Shown one piece after another: positions 27,337 to 35,241 of a stretch of 64,000 nucleotides of DNA (the stretch's first letter is position 1; each line of letters opens with the position of its first letter). Location of the stretch: assembly GCA_965216035.1 (NCBI GenBank), contig CBDCFM010000019.1, positions 496,001 to 560,000 of the forward strand, in the 5' to 3' direction. The stretch comes from G963664115 sp965216035. Its GTDB lineage: Bacteria; Acidobacteriota; Terriglobia; 20CM-2-55-15. The translations under genes were made by a program, and so were the position numbers. Below the pieces are notes generated by a model. That model had not been told where the DNA came from. It saw nothing but the letters and a program-made list of their open reading frames with translations, and did no database searches.

Positions 27337-27821
27337 TCGAGATCGAATACGACCACCGCGAGGCCCTGGATGCCCTGAACCGGCTGGCTCGGGCCGGCGC
27401 CGACCTCCGCCCCGCCATGCGCGAGATCGCCGCCGCTCTAGAGGTCGGCGCCAAGGACTCCTTCCAGAGCGAATCCTCCCCCGGCGGAAACCCCTGGGCA
27501 GCCCTTTCCCCTCACACCCAGGCCAAGCGCGCCAAGCAGCGGAAATGGCCCGGCCAGATCCTTCAGGTTAGCGGCCACCCGGCCAAAAGTCTCACCAGTC
27601 ACTCCGACTCCCACACCGCCGTGGCGGGTACCAACCTCGCCTATGCACCAACTCACCAACACGGCGCCGATCGCGGCGCGTTCGGATCGACCCGGACCGG
27701 CCGTCCTATCCCTTTCGGCGACATTCCAGCGCGACCTTTCCTCGGCCGCTCGTCCGATCTGGATCAGGAAATCCTCGATGCCCTCCAGCGCCACTTCGCC
27801 GATGCCTTGCGTCGTCGCTAG
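27333..27821 (+). CDS. Phage virion morphogenesis protein (Mu gpG / P2 gpS type)
   Basis: A 162-residue product of the tail-completion family: MIEIEYDHREALDALNRLAR, GKDSF-like AKDSFQSESSPGGNPWAALS, then the TGRPIPFGDIPARPFLG segment that is diagnostic. It normally lies in the late gene region with head genes. Here it is on the strand opposite to the tail operon and directly behind a transposase fragment, so it has been displaced by rearrangement. The frame is intact. Confidence 0.82.
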   Translation: MIEIEYDHREALDALNRLARAGADLRPAMREIAAALEVGAKDSFQSESSPGGNPWAALSPHTQAKRAKQRKWPGQILQVSGHPAKSLTSHSDSHTAVAGTNLAYAPTHQHGADRGAFGSTRTGRPIPFGDIPARPFLGRSSDLDQEILDALQRHFADALRRR

Positions 27822-27846
27822 CTCGCTCCCGACCGTTTCAAGACTG

Positions 27847-27900
27847 TCCAAAAATGCGTGAAAACTGTTTTAAATGCGTCCAGAAAACGCTTAAAAAGTG
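27847..27900. repeat. Repeated AAATGCGT motifs near the right end of the Mu-like element
   Basis: AAAATGCGT (27851-27859), AAATGCGT (27872-27879) and the inverted AAAACGC (27884-27890) are clustered in a gene-free, AT-rich stretch inside the right end. They may be operator or transposase sites; only the repetition is seen. Confidence 0.4.
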
Positions 27901-28011
27901 ACCAAAAGAGCGATTCTTTTCTAATCTAGAACGTTAATTTCTGGCCGCGCGCGAGCACCAATAAGACCCTACCGCTCTATCCTTTAAACGCGATTCTCAC
28001 TCCGAAAAATA

Positions 28012-28038
28012 GTTTCTCATCTGAAACGGTACCCTCCA
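28012..28038. repeat. Right terminal transposase-binding end
   Basis: The 17-bp repeat (28012-28028) is the exact inverted copy of 18503-18519. It is followed by 10 bases ending in CA, the outer boundary of the element, and then by GGTTT, the second target copy. Confidence 0.88.
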
Positions 28039-28412
28039 GGTTTGCCGCCAGTAAACTGCCAGATGTAGGCATCGAAGGAACCGAATTCAGCCTGAACCTC
28101 CAGAAACGCAATTGCGTTCGTCCGGGCGGCGGCTACCTTGAGCCGGTTTCTGACGATGCCCGGATTGGTGATGAGTGTCTGGACGCGTGCTTCGCTGTAT
28201 CGGGCCATCTTCTTTGCATTAAAGTTGTCGAAAGCTTTCCTGTAGTGCGGCCTCTTCTTGAGAATCGTGGATCAGCTCAGGCCGGCTTGAGCCCCTTCGA
28301 GGTTGAGAAACTCAAAGAGGGTCCTGTCGTCGTGAAGGGGCACACCCCATTCATTGTCGTGGTACGCCACCAACAAGGGCTCACGACCCACCCATTCACA
28401 TCGATTCTTCAC
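28039..28412 (-). pseudogene. tag: tag, N-terminal fragment with an additional in-frame TGA
   Basis: This is the 5' part of the split tag gene. It starts at GTG 28412 (overlapping the methyltransferase stop in GTGA) and reads NRCEWVGREPLLVAYHDNEW, then GVPLHDDRTLFEFLNLEGAQ and AGLS. Here a TGA at 28272-28274 replaces the invariant tryptophan of AGLSW. The frame continues with STILKKRPHYRKAF to FGSFDAYIWQFTGGKP, where the Mu-like element is inserted. The gene is thus inactivated twice; the order of the two events cannot be told. Confidence 0.9.
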
Positions 28413-29170
28413 GGCTGCTTTTTCGAAAGCAGGCTCAGCCGCGAGGCATCGGTGGAAAATGGATTTTCCGTCAACGTATCGAATCCCACAAAGTCAGTGA
28501 AACCACAGGAACTCAAGAGTTCCACCAGTTCGCGGTGTGTGTATAGACGGATCGACGCTCTCTTGACTTCTTTGACATCGTCTCTGATCAAAGTCCACAC
28601 GGACTCCATCTGACTCGTCGCGGTGTCAAGGGTGCGTTCTTCCAGGACAACCCACTCACCGTATGTGAACCAGTATTTGTCCGCGAAACCCGGCAGAAGG
28701 ACGGTCTCTATAGTCAAGGTTTCCAGCAGAAACCCTGCCCCGGGCTTTAACGCGTGCCACACTGCTTCGACGAACTCCCGGTCACCGTCTCCGTCAAAAT
28801 AGCCGAAGCTACTCCAGAAACAGATGGCGCCGTCGAATTCGTCCCACCATGGCAGGTCACGCATGTCACCCCGACGTGGGGTGAAGTGGGCGCCCTGACG
28901 TTGGGCTTCAGAGGCGGCGTGTGCGACGAGGTCTTCCTGATAGTCGATTCCGGTGACTTCATATCCAGACAGGGCCAGGGGAATGCCCAGACGTTCGTTG
29001 CCGCATGGAACGTCAAGAATGCGGTCGCCCCTTCGAAGGCCCAGAACCGTACGAACAAAATCCACTTCCTCCCGGGTCTCATCGAGCGGTTTGATGTGGG
29101 GCAGGATATCGGTCCAATGACCGGAGAAAAAGGGTTCCCACCACTCTGAGTGCGGACTCGGATTGGCCAC
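28409..29170 (-). CDS. Class I SAM-dependent methyltransferase
   Basis: The product has about 253 residues from GTG 29170 (ANPSPHSEWWEPFFSGHW); an ATG at 29233 would add 21 residues. It has SAM motif I as ILDVPCGNERLGIPLAL, motif II/III with GDMRDLPWWDEFDGAICFWS, and a typical C-terminal half. The substrate is not predictable. Its stop overlaps the GTG start of tag, so the two formed an operon before tag was broken. Confidence 0.82.
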   Translation of the reverse strand: MANPSPHSEWWEPFFSGHWTDILPHIKPLDETREEVDFVRTVLGLRRGDRILDVPCGNERLGIPLALSGYEVTGIDYQEDLVAHAASEAQRQGAHFTPRRGDMRDLPWWDEFDGAICFWSSFGYFDGDGDREFVEAVWHALKPGAGFLLETLTIETVLLPGFADKYWFTYGEWVVLEERTLDTATSQMESVWTLIRDDVKEVKRASIRLYTHRELVELLSSCGFTDFVGFDTLTENPFSTDASRLSLLSKKQP

Positions 29171-29322
29171 AGTCTGTCCTTTCGTGCTAACTCTGGCTGC
29201 AGTTTCTAGGGGGAATGCGGGACACACTACCAAACAAGGATCATAACTCGTTGAACCTGGATAGTATCCATTGCGTAAGCGCCAAGAGTTGCCCCCATTG
29301 TTGCCCCCACATAGTTTCGTTT

Positions 29323-29431
29323 TTACGGCACCGGCACCTGTTCCTTCAGTTCTTCAAACCAGTTCCGGACGGTGTTGATTTGGGGAGACACCAAGAGTCC
29401 GTCAGGATTCGTGGAGAAGACGCATACAGCA
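29323..29431 (-). pseudogene. C-terminal remnant of a kinase-type protein (tail 1)
   Basis: In a frame different from the binding-protein gene just upstream, the minus strand reads STNPDGLLVSPQINTVRNWF, then EELKEQVPVP and a stop. The ending NWFEELKxxVPVP is, from memory, common at the end of large acidobacterial Ser/Thr kinases with beta-propeller domains. A second, similar tail lies at 31901-31975. Together with the kinase N-terminus at 30452-30535 this suggests that a kinase gene was hollowed out here. Confidence 0.55.
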
Positions 29432-29434
29432 CCG

Positions 29435-30535
29435 CTAGTCATACAGACTGTCAATGAAGCCACTCTCGTCTAAGTCCAGCATGATGCTGTCGTCGTAGAA
29501 GTCTTCTGCCGTGTACCGGCGCATTTCTAGTGAATCGTGGAGCTCCATCGTATTCCTGATTCCCTCAGAACAGGGATACGGCTTGCGAGGTATATAGTCC
29601 GTTCTATCGTATCTCGCTTCAGCAAACTCCCGATCCGTCATGCCGTTCCATTCGGCCATGACCTCCAGAACCAATTCGGGGCGCCGATGAAATAAGGCGA
29701 CCGCCTCGACCGTAGCCCTCAAGAATCGACGTGCCGCCTCTCTGTTCGTGCTTTCTTCCAGCCACTCAGGCTCTACCATGACACTATTGCCAGCGAGACG
29801 CTCGTTCCAATCCCGGGTATCTTCTAAGCTTGGGAAGCCTTCTCGTTGTGCTGTCTCAAATTCTTCATCTCCGTTCACAATGGCGTCCACCAGGCCCTCC
29901 CGCAAAACATTGATGCTCCCGGGGTTCATGATCGAAATGTCCTCCACGCGGTTCCAACCCATTCGCTCGACCATCCGCAGGGCCGCGAAGCCTGAAGTGC
30001 TACGGTCGGAGTTAATGCCCAGACGTTTCCCTTTGAGTTCCTCCAGATTATTAAGGCCGGGACGGCCAATGACGTAATCACGAACCGAGCAGTCCGTTGC
30101 CGCCAAAGCAATCCGTTTGGGAGCACGCGCATTCCTCACCTGATTGACCATCGTCGGCGTCTGGCCAACTACATAGATGTCCGCCGATGGGTATTCTTGG
30201 AGCCCCAATCTTCTCCAGACTCTCGTCCAGAATGGAGGATGGGTCTCGATACCTCCCTCGAACTCTGGTGACGACAGCCGCAACTCAACCGCCAGGCCGT
30301 GCTTTTCATACAGTCCTTGGTCCGCCGCAATTACAAAGGGCAGCTTGCTCATGCTTCTCCCCGGGACGTTCACTACGAGGGGAATCAAGTCTTGATCGGC
30401 GGTACACGCCACGCCTGTAGTTCCAAGCAGCAACAGCAAACAGAGCGCGTTCTTCGCCTTCCACACTTCACCCATGCCGCCTTTACCGATGGTGGAGAGG
30501 ATTTCGTAGTGGCCGAGTTGGGTGCCGGGTTGCAT
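29435..30535 (-). CDS. Periplasmic substrate-binding protein with a kinase-derived N-terminus (chimera)
   Basis: Residues 1-28 (MQPGTQLGHYEILSTIGKGG, then MGEVWKAK) are the start and glycine-rich ATP loop of a bacterial Ser/Thr kinase. From residue 29 the sequence changes to a hydrophobic segment (NALCLLLLLGTTGVAC) with a possible lipoprotein cysteine, and then to an SsuA/NMT1-like binding domain: VIAADQGLYEKHGLAVELRL, VGQTPTMVNQVRNARAPKRI, LEELKGKRLGINSDRSTSGF. Such proteins bind small organic nutrients for ABC importers. The catalytic kinase lysine and all later kinase motifs are absent. The kinase prefix would shift the signal peptide to an internal position, so export may fail. No permease or ATPase is adjacent. 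Confidence 0.75.
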   Translation of the reverse strand: MQPGTQLGHYEILSTIGKGGMGEVWKAKNALCLLLLLGTTGVACTADQDLIPLVVNVPGRSMSKLPFVIAADQGLYEKHGLAVELRLSSPEFEGGIETHPPFWTRVWRRLGLQEYPSADIYVVGQTPTMVNQVRNARAPKRIALAATDCSVRDYVIGRPGLNNLEELKGKRLGINSDRSTSGFAALRMVERMGWNRVEDISIMNPGSINVLREGLVDAIVNGDEEFETAQREGFPSLEDTRDWNERLAGNSVMVEPEWLEESTNREAARRFLRATVEAVALFHRRPELVLEVMAEWNGMTDREFAEARYDRTDYIPRKPYPCSEGIRNTMELHDSLEMRRYTAEDFYDDSIMLDLDESGFIDSLYD

Positions 30536-30636
30536 AGCCGGTGGCTTGTCAGATCAGGATTTAGATAGCTGGGGGCAGTCTACAAGACGGATCGGATGGT
30601 GTACACGAAATCTCATTGGCCGCGAACCGGTGCCGG

Positions 30637-31867
30637 CTCAACCGGTCGATGCAACACAAGCGTTAAATCGTTCAGCCGGAGTTTCAAACCCCAACGTTTG
30701 GCGGGGGCGTTCGTTAAGTCTCCGGGCAATGAAGTCCAGATGTTCCTGTGAGTGTACAGACAAGTCCGTTCCTTTCGGGAAGTAATACCGCAACAGACCA
30801 TTGGTGTTTTCGTTCGAGCCGCGTTGCCATGGACTCTGTGGATCACAGAAGTAGACGTCAATCTTCGTGGCCAGAGTGAAGCGCTTGTGATCGGCCATTT
30901 CCCGACCGCGATCCCAGGTCAGCGATTTGTACAGTTCTGTCGGTAGCTCTCTGGCGTGCTCGATGAGCGCCGAGATGACCGTCTCTGTTTCCTTGCTCGA
31001 CACCTTCACTAACATCACGTAGCGCGAGTGACGTTCGACCAATGTGGCGATGTGGGTGTTCTTAGATCCAGCCAGTAGGTCTCCCTCCCAGTGACCGGGC
31101 ACGGCACGATCTTCGACTGAGGCCGGACGCTCACGGATCGATACCATATCGGCGAGTTGCCCTTTACCGTGGCCTTTCCGGGTCGCATGTTGGGATCGAC
31201 GGATCGATCGCTTTGAACGCAAACACAGAGTCAGTTCTTTCTTTAGAGCCCCGCGGGCCTGGATGAAAAGGCTGCGATAGATAATCTCGTGCGACACGTG
31301 AAGCGACTCGTCTTCCGGATAGGTGTGCTTCAGCCACCCGGCGATCTGTTGAGGCGACCAGTCCAGGCGGAGCTTGTCTTCGACCAGCTGCCGTAGCCGG
31401 AGACATTGGGCCAGGCGGCATGGCTTCGGACGGCGTGCCCTGTCCCACGCCCGCTGATCGGCTTCCAACGCTCGATAGTTATCATAGCCGCCATTGCGAC
31501 CGATTTCCCGACTCAGTGTCGACGGTGAGCGACCCAGCGCCATGGCCATCGACCGAATCGACTTCTTCGCCGCAATACCCCTGGAAATCTCTTCACGCTC
31601 GATCAGAGTTAGGGTCCGGGATGAACGGCAACGGGGCCGCGGACGGATGCCGCCATACACGGCCAGTTGGCGATGAATCGACGTCCCCCCCTCTGTCCAG
31701 TACACGACCGATCGCTTTGGTGGACTCCCCCCGCTGCCACCGATCCCATATCTCGACCAGCTCCGTGGTTGTGAACCACCGGCGCTTCCTCATCCGTCGC
31801 TTCTTTCTTTTCTTCGGCATACACTTCACCTCGCTTCCTATGTGAAGTGTTGCATCGACCTATTGAG
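30637..31867 (-). mobile_element. IS30-family insertion sequence
   Basis: About 1.23 kb, bounded by inverted repeats that share CTCAA-n-n-GGTCGATGCAACAC (left ~30637-30657, right ~31847-31867). A single transposase gene lies on the minus strand and its stop codon falls inside the left repeat. I do not see a clear 2-3-bp target duplication, so the outer borders are accurate to a few bases only. Confidence 0.85.
30638..31829 (-). pseudogene. IS30-family transposase with a frameshift at a G7 run
   Basis: The N-terminal part (from ATG 31829) has a basic start and an HTH helix pair (RRWFTTTELVEIWDRWQRGE). At 31685-31691 the minus strand has seven G residues, and the continuing family sequence (RGIAAKKSIRSMAMALGRSP) is in another frame. 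The rest is typical of IS30: DWSPQQIAGWLKHTYP, the DDE residues in HWEGDLLAGS, LTWDRGREMADH and RGSNENTNGLLRYYFPKGT. The slip at G7 could be mutation, sequence error or transcriptional slippage. Without correction the protein lacks its HTH. Confidence 0.8.
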
Positions 31868-31900
31868 ACCACAGGATTTAACAGGCACCGACCTCGGAAA

Positions 31901-31975
31901 TCAGGGAACAGGAACCCGTTCCTTCAGTTCTTCAAACCAGTTCAGGACGAATTTGATTATTCGCAAGGCAGGATC
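31901..31975 (-). pseudogene. C-terminal remnant of a kinase-type protein (tail 2)
   Basis: The minus strand encodes ALRIIKFVLNWFEELKERVP, then VP and a stop, almost the same ending as tail 1 at 29323. The reading frame upstream of it is not recognisable. It lies just outside the IS30 element, so the insertion zone contains remains of two related genes or a duplicated end. Confidence 0.5.
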
Positions 31976-32101
31976 GAGAACCTTGAGACTGGAGTGGTAT
32001 AACTTGAAAACCGTCTCTTAGCAAAACGGCGCTTTTGTCTGAATTATTCGACGAAGGACACCGCAAGCGATAGCAGTTTCAACTCGTTCGAGAAGCCGAA
32101 T

Positions 32102-32992
32102 TCACTGGGATTCGGACGCCAGCTGAATAAAGGCATGTGACGTTACCGAGGCCTCCCCCTGGCGACGATAACCACCGGCCATATAGCCATGGTGGGCCAA
32201 CGCGACGCTACCGTCCGGAGACACGACTATTCCACCAGCGAGTCCGCCCACGCGCTCACGCATTCGTTCGAGGCCGGCAGTTACCGCTTGCTCAACGGGC
32301 ATGCCCTTTTCGAGGTTGTGGCAAATCTCTTTGGAGAGCACCACCTTACATATAGTTTCCCCAGTTCCGGTACAGGTTACAGCCCCCACTTCATCGTCCG
32401 CGTAGAGCCCGCACCCGATGAGAGGCGTGTCGCCCACCCGGCCCGGGAGCATCGGGATGGTACCGCCGGTTGAGGCACCCGCAGCGAGGTGACCAAACCT
32501 ATCGAGCGCCACGCACCCGACCGTATCGTCACCGTATACCTGCTCGTACAAATCTTCAACGCTAACCTGCTTTTCGAGATTACCTACGGTCCGAGGATCT
32601 TGCGATTCCATTGACTGTATGAACTGCGTAGCCTTCTCACCAACCATCAGCACGTGCGGTGTGTGATCCATGACAAGCCGAGCCGCGCGAATCGGGTTAC
32701 CTATACCCTCGATCCCTGCGACGGCTCCTGCACCAAGCGACGCGCCCTCCATCAGAGCTGCATCCATTCTTGCGACGCCGTCGAGTTGCCTCCGCGAACC
32801 ACGACCGGCATTGAATAGCCCGCTGTCCTCCAAAACGGCTATCGCCGACTCGACTGCGATAACAGCTAACTCTCCAGCCTCCAGTAGGGAGTATCCGTTG
32901 CTGATCGCTTGTTCGATTACGCGGAGATGCCTCCCAGTCGGCCGTTTCTTGCCTGCCCCTCCATGTACAGCGATAGCGAACATTGTTCTCAC
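32102..32992 (-). CDS. iaaA: Isoaspartyl peptidase / L-asparaginase, Ntn-hydrolase type
   Basis: This plant-type asparaginase is made as a precursor that cleaves itself before a threonine, which becomes the nucleophile; it degrades isoaspartyl dipeptides and asparagine. The 296-residue length is typical. The N-terminal VHGGAG, the alpha-subunit NAGRGS segment, the cleavage site GDDTVGCVALD with Thr157, and the downstream STGG and GTGE substrate loops are present. It is exported in some bacteria, but I see no signal peptide. It stands alone on its strand. Confidence 0.92.
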   Translation of the reverse strand: MRTMFAIAVHGGAGKKRPTGRHLRVIEQAISNGYSLLEAGELAVIAVESAIAVLEDSGLFNAGRGSRRQLDGVARMDAALMEGASLGAGAVAGIEGIGNPIRAARLVMDHTPHVLMVGEKATQFIQSMESQDPRTVGNLEKQVSVEDLYEQVYGDDTVGCVALDRFGHLAAGASTGGTIPMLPGRVGDTPLIGCGLYADDEVGAVTCTGTGETICKVVLSKEICHNLEKGMPVEQAVTAGLERMRERVGGLAGGIVVSPDGSVALAHHGYMAGGYRRQGEASVTSHAFIQLASESQ

Positions 32993-33011
32993 AACAGGCG
33001 GTCTAGACTGC

Positions 33012-33284
33012 TTAGAGCGGCGTGCCGATACCTTGATTCCTGAGAGCTTGTTCGTTCACACCGTTACCCACGCCAGCACAACAATCAGCAGGGTGGCCAT
33101 TTACAAACACAGCCGGGAGTCTTTCGATTCGGTGCTCTTTGGCCCTCGCAGCCACGTCGGGGTCATGCATATCCAAGACGACTACTTCGTCCGCATCACC
33201 TGCAATGCTCTGGACAAGCTCGGCCGCATCCGCACACAGCGAACAACCGGCACTGAAAATCTCGATCTTTCGCTTTGAATTCAT
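33012..33284 (-). CDS. Small thioredoxin-like protein with a CxxC motif
   Basis: A 90-residue product from ATG 33284 with AGGAGCTTG upstream. It has the thioredoxin/glutaredoxin start IEIFSAGCSLCADAAELV (CSLC redox motif), the beta strand VVVLDMHDPDVAARAKEH, the cis-proline segment RLPAVFVNG, and a second cysteine pair in PADCCAGVG. Similar small proteins are, from memory, found near metal resistance genes, but no such genes are here. A disulfide or metal-thiol role is likely. Confidence 0.8.
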   Translation of the reverse strand: MNSKRKIEIFSAGCSLCADAAELVQSIAGDADEVVVLDMHDPDVAARAKEHRIERLPAVFVNGHPADCCAGVGNGVNEQALRNQGIGTPL

Positions 33285-33474
33285 CGGGCAAGCTCCTTTG
33301 ATATGTGCTTCAACAGCATGTGTCGCGCTCAGCCCTGAGTCAAGAATCAAACCGCGAACCCATGTCCGGTGTGAGGTCCGTTTATTCAGATGGTCGCTCG
33401 CCGAACTCGCAAACTTTCTTGGCCCATTCATTTCTTGCAGATCTCTAACCCGATTGATACGATGCGGCAACTTC

Positions 33475-33672
33475 ATGAAACGCACAGTTGTCGTCGGCTT
33501 AAAAATCGCACAGGTCGTTGCGGGAGTCTTCGTCTTCATTCTCGTGCTTCCGTTTGCAGAGCGAAGCGTAGGGCTGCGGGAAGCACTTGGCCAGGCAGTC
33601 ACTGCTGCGGCAGTGTTGGTGCTGTTTTTCTCTCCCTCGTGGTTGTACCCAAAGCTCAAGTCGGGGGACTAG
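33475..33672 (+). CDS. Small two-segment membrane protein
   Basis: A 65-residue product starting MKRTVVVGLKIAQVVAG. Two hydrophobic helices (~4-27 and ~40-53) are joined by a short charged loop (AERSVGLREALGQ). I do not recognise a family. The composition and codon use look coding, but no strong ribosome site is visible. Confidence 0.45.
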   Translation: MKRTVVVGLKIAQVVAGVFVFILVLPFAERSVGLREALGQAVTAAAVLVLFFSPSWLYPKLKSGD

Positions 33673-33707
33673 ACTAACCGCGCCTGCTTTTCCGTTTCTC
33701 CGCTGGC

Positions 33708-34176
33708 ATGCCCCTTCCCATCATCGTCACCGCCTACAGCGGCTACAAAGCCAACGAACGTCCCAAGAGCTTCCTGGTCGATGAAGACTGGTTCGACATC
33801 GCTTCCATTGAAGATCGCTGGTACGAACCCGACGTCGAGTATTTCAAGGTGAGGACAATCGACCAGAGGCCTACCTGCTCCTTACGAGCCACAGGGAGCC
33901 GTCTGGACGCTTCAGAGCGGCTTTGACGGTGATGCGCCGCTCGCTCGACCAGGAATTGAGCTTGTGACCGTCAGCCCGGAACAGGTTCGCGCTGCTGAAA
34001 GGAAGATCGCGGGCTGCGAGCACTGCCATCCCGACGACAGCGAGTTACCGTTTGATTGGTTGCTGGGCGAGGTTACTGGCAGGCCCGGCATGGTGGACCT
34101 CGTGATGGCGGAAACAGCGAGATGTCCGAGTTGCCGAAAAGAGATCAGCGAGAAGACGTTGGTGGAGCCGAAGTAG
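33708..34176 (+). pseudogene. Conserved hypothetical protein, frameshifted
   Basis: The first frame (MPLPIIVTAYSGYKANERPK, then DWFDIASIEDRWYEPDVEYF) breaks off near 33855-33890. The expected continuation GAVWTLQSGFDGDAPLARPG, then IELVTVSPEQVRAAERKIAG and CEHCHPDDSELPFDWLLGEV is in a second frame that ends at 34176. The C-terminal part has two CxxC pairs (CEHC and CPSC), a likely zinc site. I read this as one ~150-residue gene with a one-base lesion. A GTG at 33964 could also start the C-terminal part as a separate protein. Confidence 0.6.
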
Positions 34177-34661
34177 CAGTGTCGTCAGCGGTCACCTAAG
34201 CCACACTGGCCCCGGCCATCGAATGAAGCACTGGCGTGACTGGATTTGACAAAACACCCTCCATTTGCAGTGAAATCAGACACTTGGCACGATTCGGTGT
34301 TTACAAAACAACGACCGTATGTCGTAAAGAAATCCGACAGTTTCCAAAACCCATCGCAATGTACCCCGTATGGTCATGGAATAAACAACTTAGACGATAT
34401 CGGCACTTTAGGTGCCGTCGGGTTTCTTTACGTTTTCTGGCTGGGAGGGTCTAAGGCGCAACTTGCACGGCCAAGATTCGGGATCTACTCGCCATACGTA
34501 AGATATTGGATTCTATACAAATAGCAACAAAAGCAAGTCTACAACGTATTCCAAGCAGACTATGGCACTGTAATTGCTTTTTGAAACAGAGTTCGCGGCT
34601 CGGTGCGGCTTTCTAGATCGCTCTAACGAAATTGGAAAAGTCGGCAAGGGAGGATATACCG
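34177..34661. other. Gene-poor region before the PEP-CTERM gene
   Basis: About 485 bp, AT-richer than its surroundings, with no convincing gene. A 6-bp hairpin (CGGCAC/GTGCCG, 34401-34417) followed by a T-rich stretch could be a weak terminator. The promoter of the PEP-CTERM gene must lie in the right part. Nothing else is recognised. Confidence 0.4.
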
Positions 34662-35241
34662 ATGAGGAATCCATGGATCGGCGTGATGGTTGTGATAACT
34701 GCTTTGATCTGGACGGGTGGCGCCCCAGCACACGCCGCTGAACCCCTACTCGGAAACTTAGGAAGCACTGTGGATGGAGACTTTGGCGGAGCCCCCGATG
34801 CCGCGGACGATTTCGTGACTGGCAACGTCGGCCTGAATATCTCAAGCATTGATGTGTTGTGGCAATTGGGTAACGGTGGACTCAATCGCGTGGGTATTTT
34901 TGCAGACCTTGCAGGTGTCCCCGATACGACGCAGATTGGAACTTGGTTTACGAGCGCCACCGCCACCACGCCGACCACGCTCATCAACTACTTTGGCAGT
35001 GCGTCTCTGGCGGCGAACACAGTTTATTGGCTGGCCGTGGATATTGCTGATGACTCCCAACCTAGTTTTACGCTTAATCAAGTCGTCTTCTCTGCTCCCT
35101 CCACGTTTGGTGCGACAATCCCCGGCTCCAGCGGGGCATTCGGCAGCATCCAGACCGGAAGCTGGACTAACGACTCAAGCAACTCTAATATTATGTACCA
35201 GTTGAACACCGGGACCGCTCTCCCTGAACCGAGAACCCTCC
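34662..35241 (+). pseudogene. PEP-CTERM-type exported protein, cut at its sorting signal by IS256
   Basis: ATG 34662 has GGGAGGA 8 bases upstream. The product has a signal peptide (MRNPWIGVMVVITALIWTGG, APAHA) and a beta-rich domain of the choice-of-anchor type (LLGNLGSTVDG ... GIFADLAGVPDTTQIGTWF ... NTVYWLAVDIADDS). It ends ALPEPRTL, where PEP is the start of the C-terminal sorting signal. The hydrophobic helix and basic tail of that signal are missing because the IS256 repeat begins right there; the last residues RVIVKSGV come from the element. Without the signal the protein would not be processed by exosortase. Confidence 0.8.

Larger units (their letters stand above)
18493..28038 (-). 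mobile_element. Mu-family transposable prophage remnant (9,546 bp)
   Basis: Both ends start 5'-TG, followed 8 bases later by an identical 17-bp repeat CGTTTCAGATGAGAAAC in inverted orientation (18503-18519 and 28012-28028). The element is bracketed by a 5-bp duplication inside tag. It carries a P2-type contractile-tail gene set on the minus strand (FI to D, ending 73 bp from the left boundary) and a short plus-strand block at the other end with a MuA N-terminal fragment and a virion morphogenesis gene. Complete Mu-like phages are ~35-40 kb, so head, lysis, baseplate and most transposition genes are missing. An IS3-family element without target duplication sits at the junction of the two blocks. 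Confidence 0.9.

Noticed and set aside
10182..28274. Reassignment of UGA to tryptophan
   Set aside because: Many intact genes here end at TGA, often in start-stop overlaps (response regulator, nadC, egtB), and TGG is used throughout. The three in-frame TGAs lie in genes with other lesions or in a decaying operon.
34246..34524. A 92-codon plus-strand frame before the PEP-CTERM gene
   Set aside because: No ribosome site, no recognisable domain and unusual composition; more likely random in an AT-richer gap.
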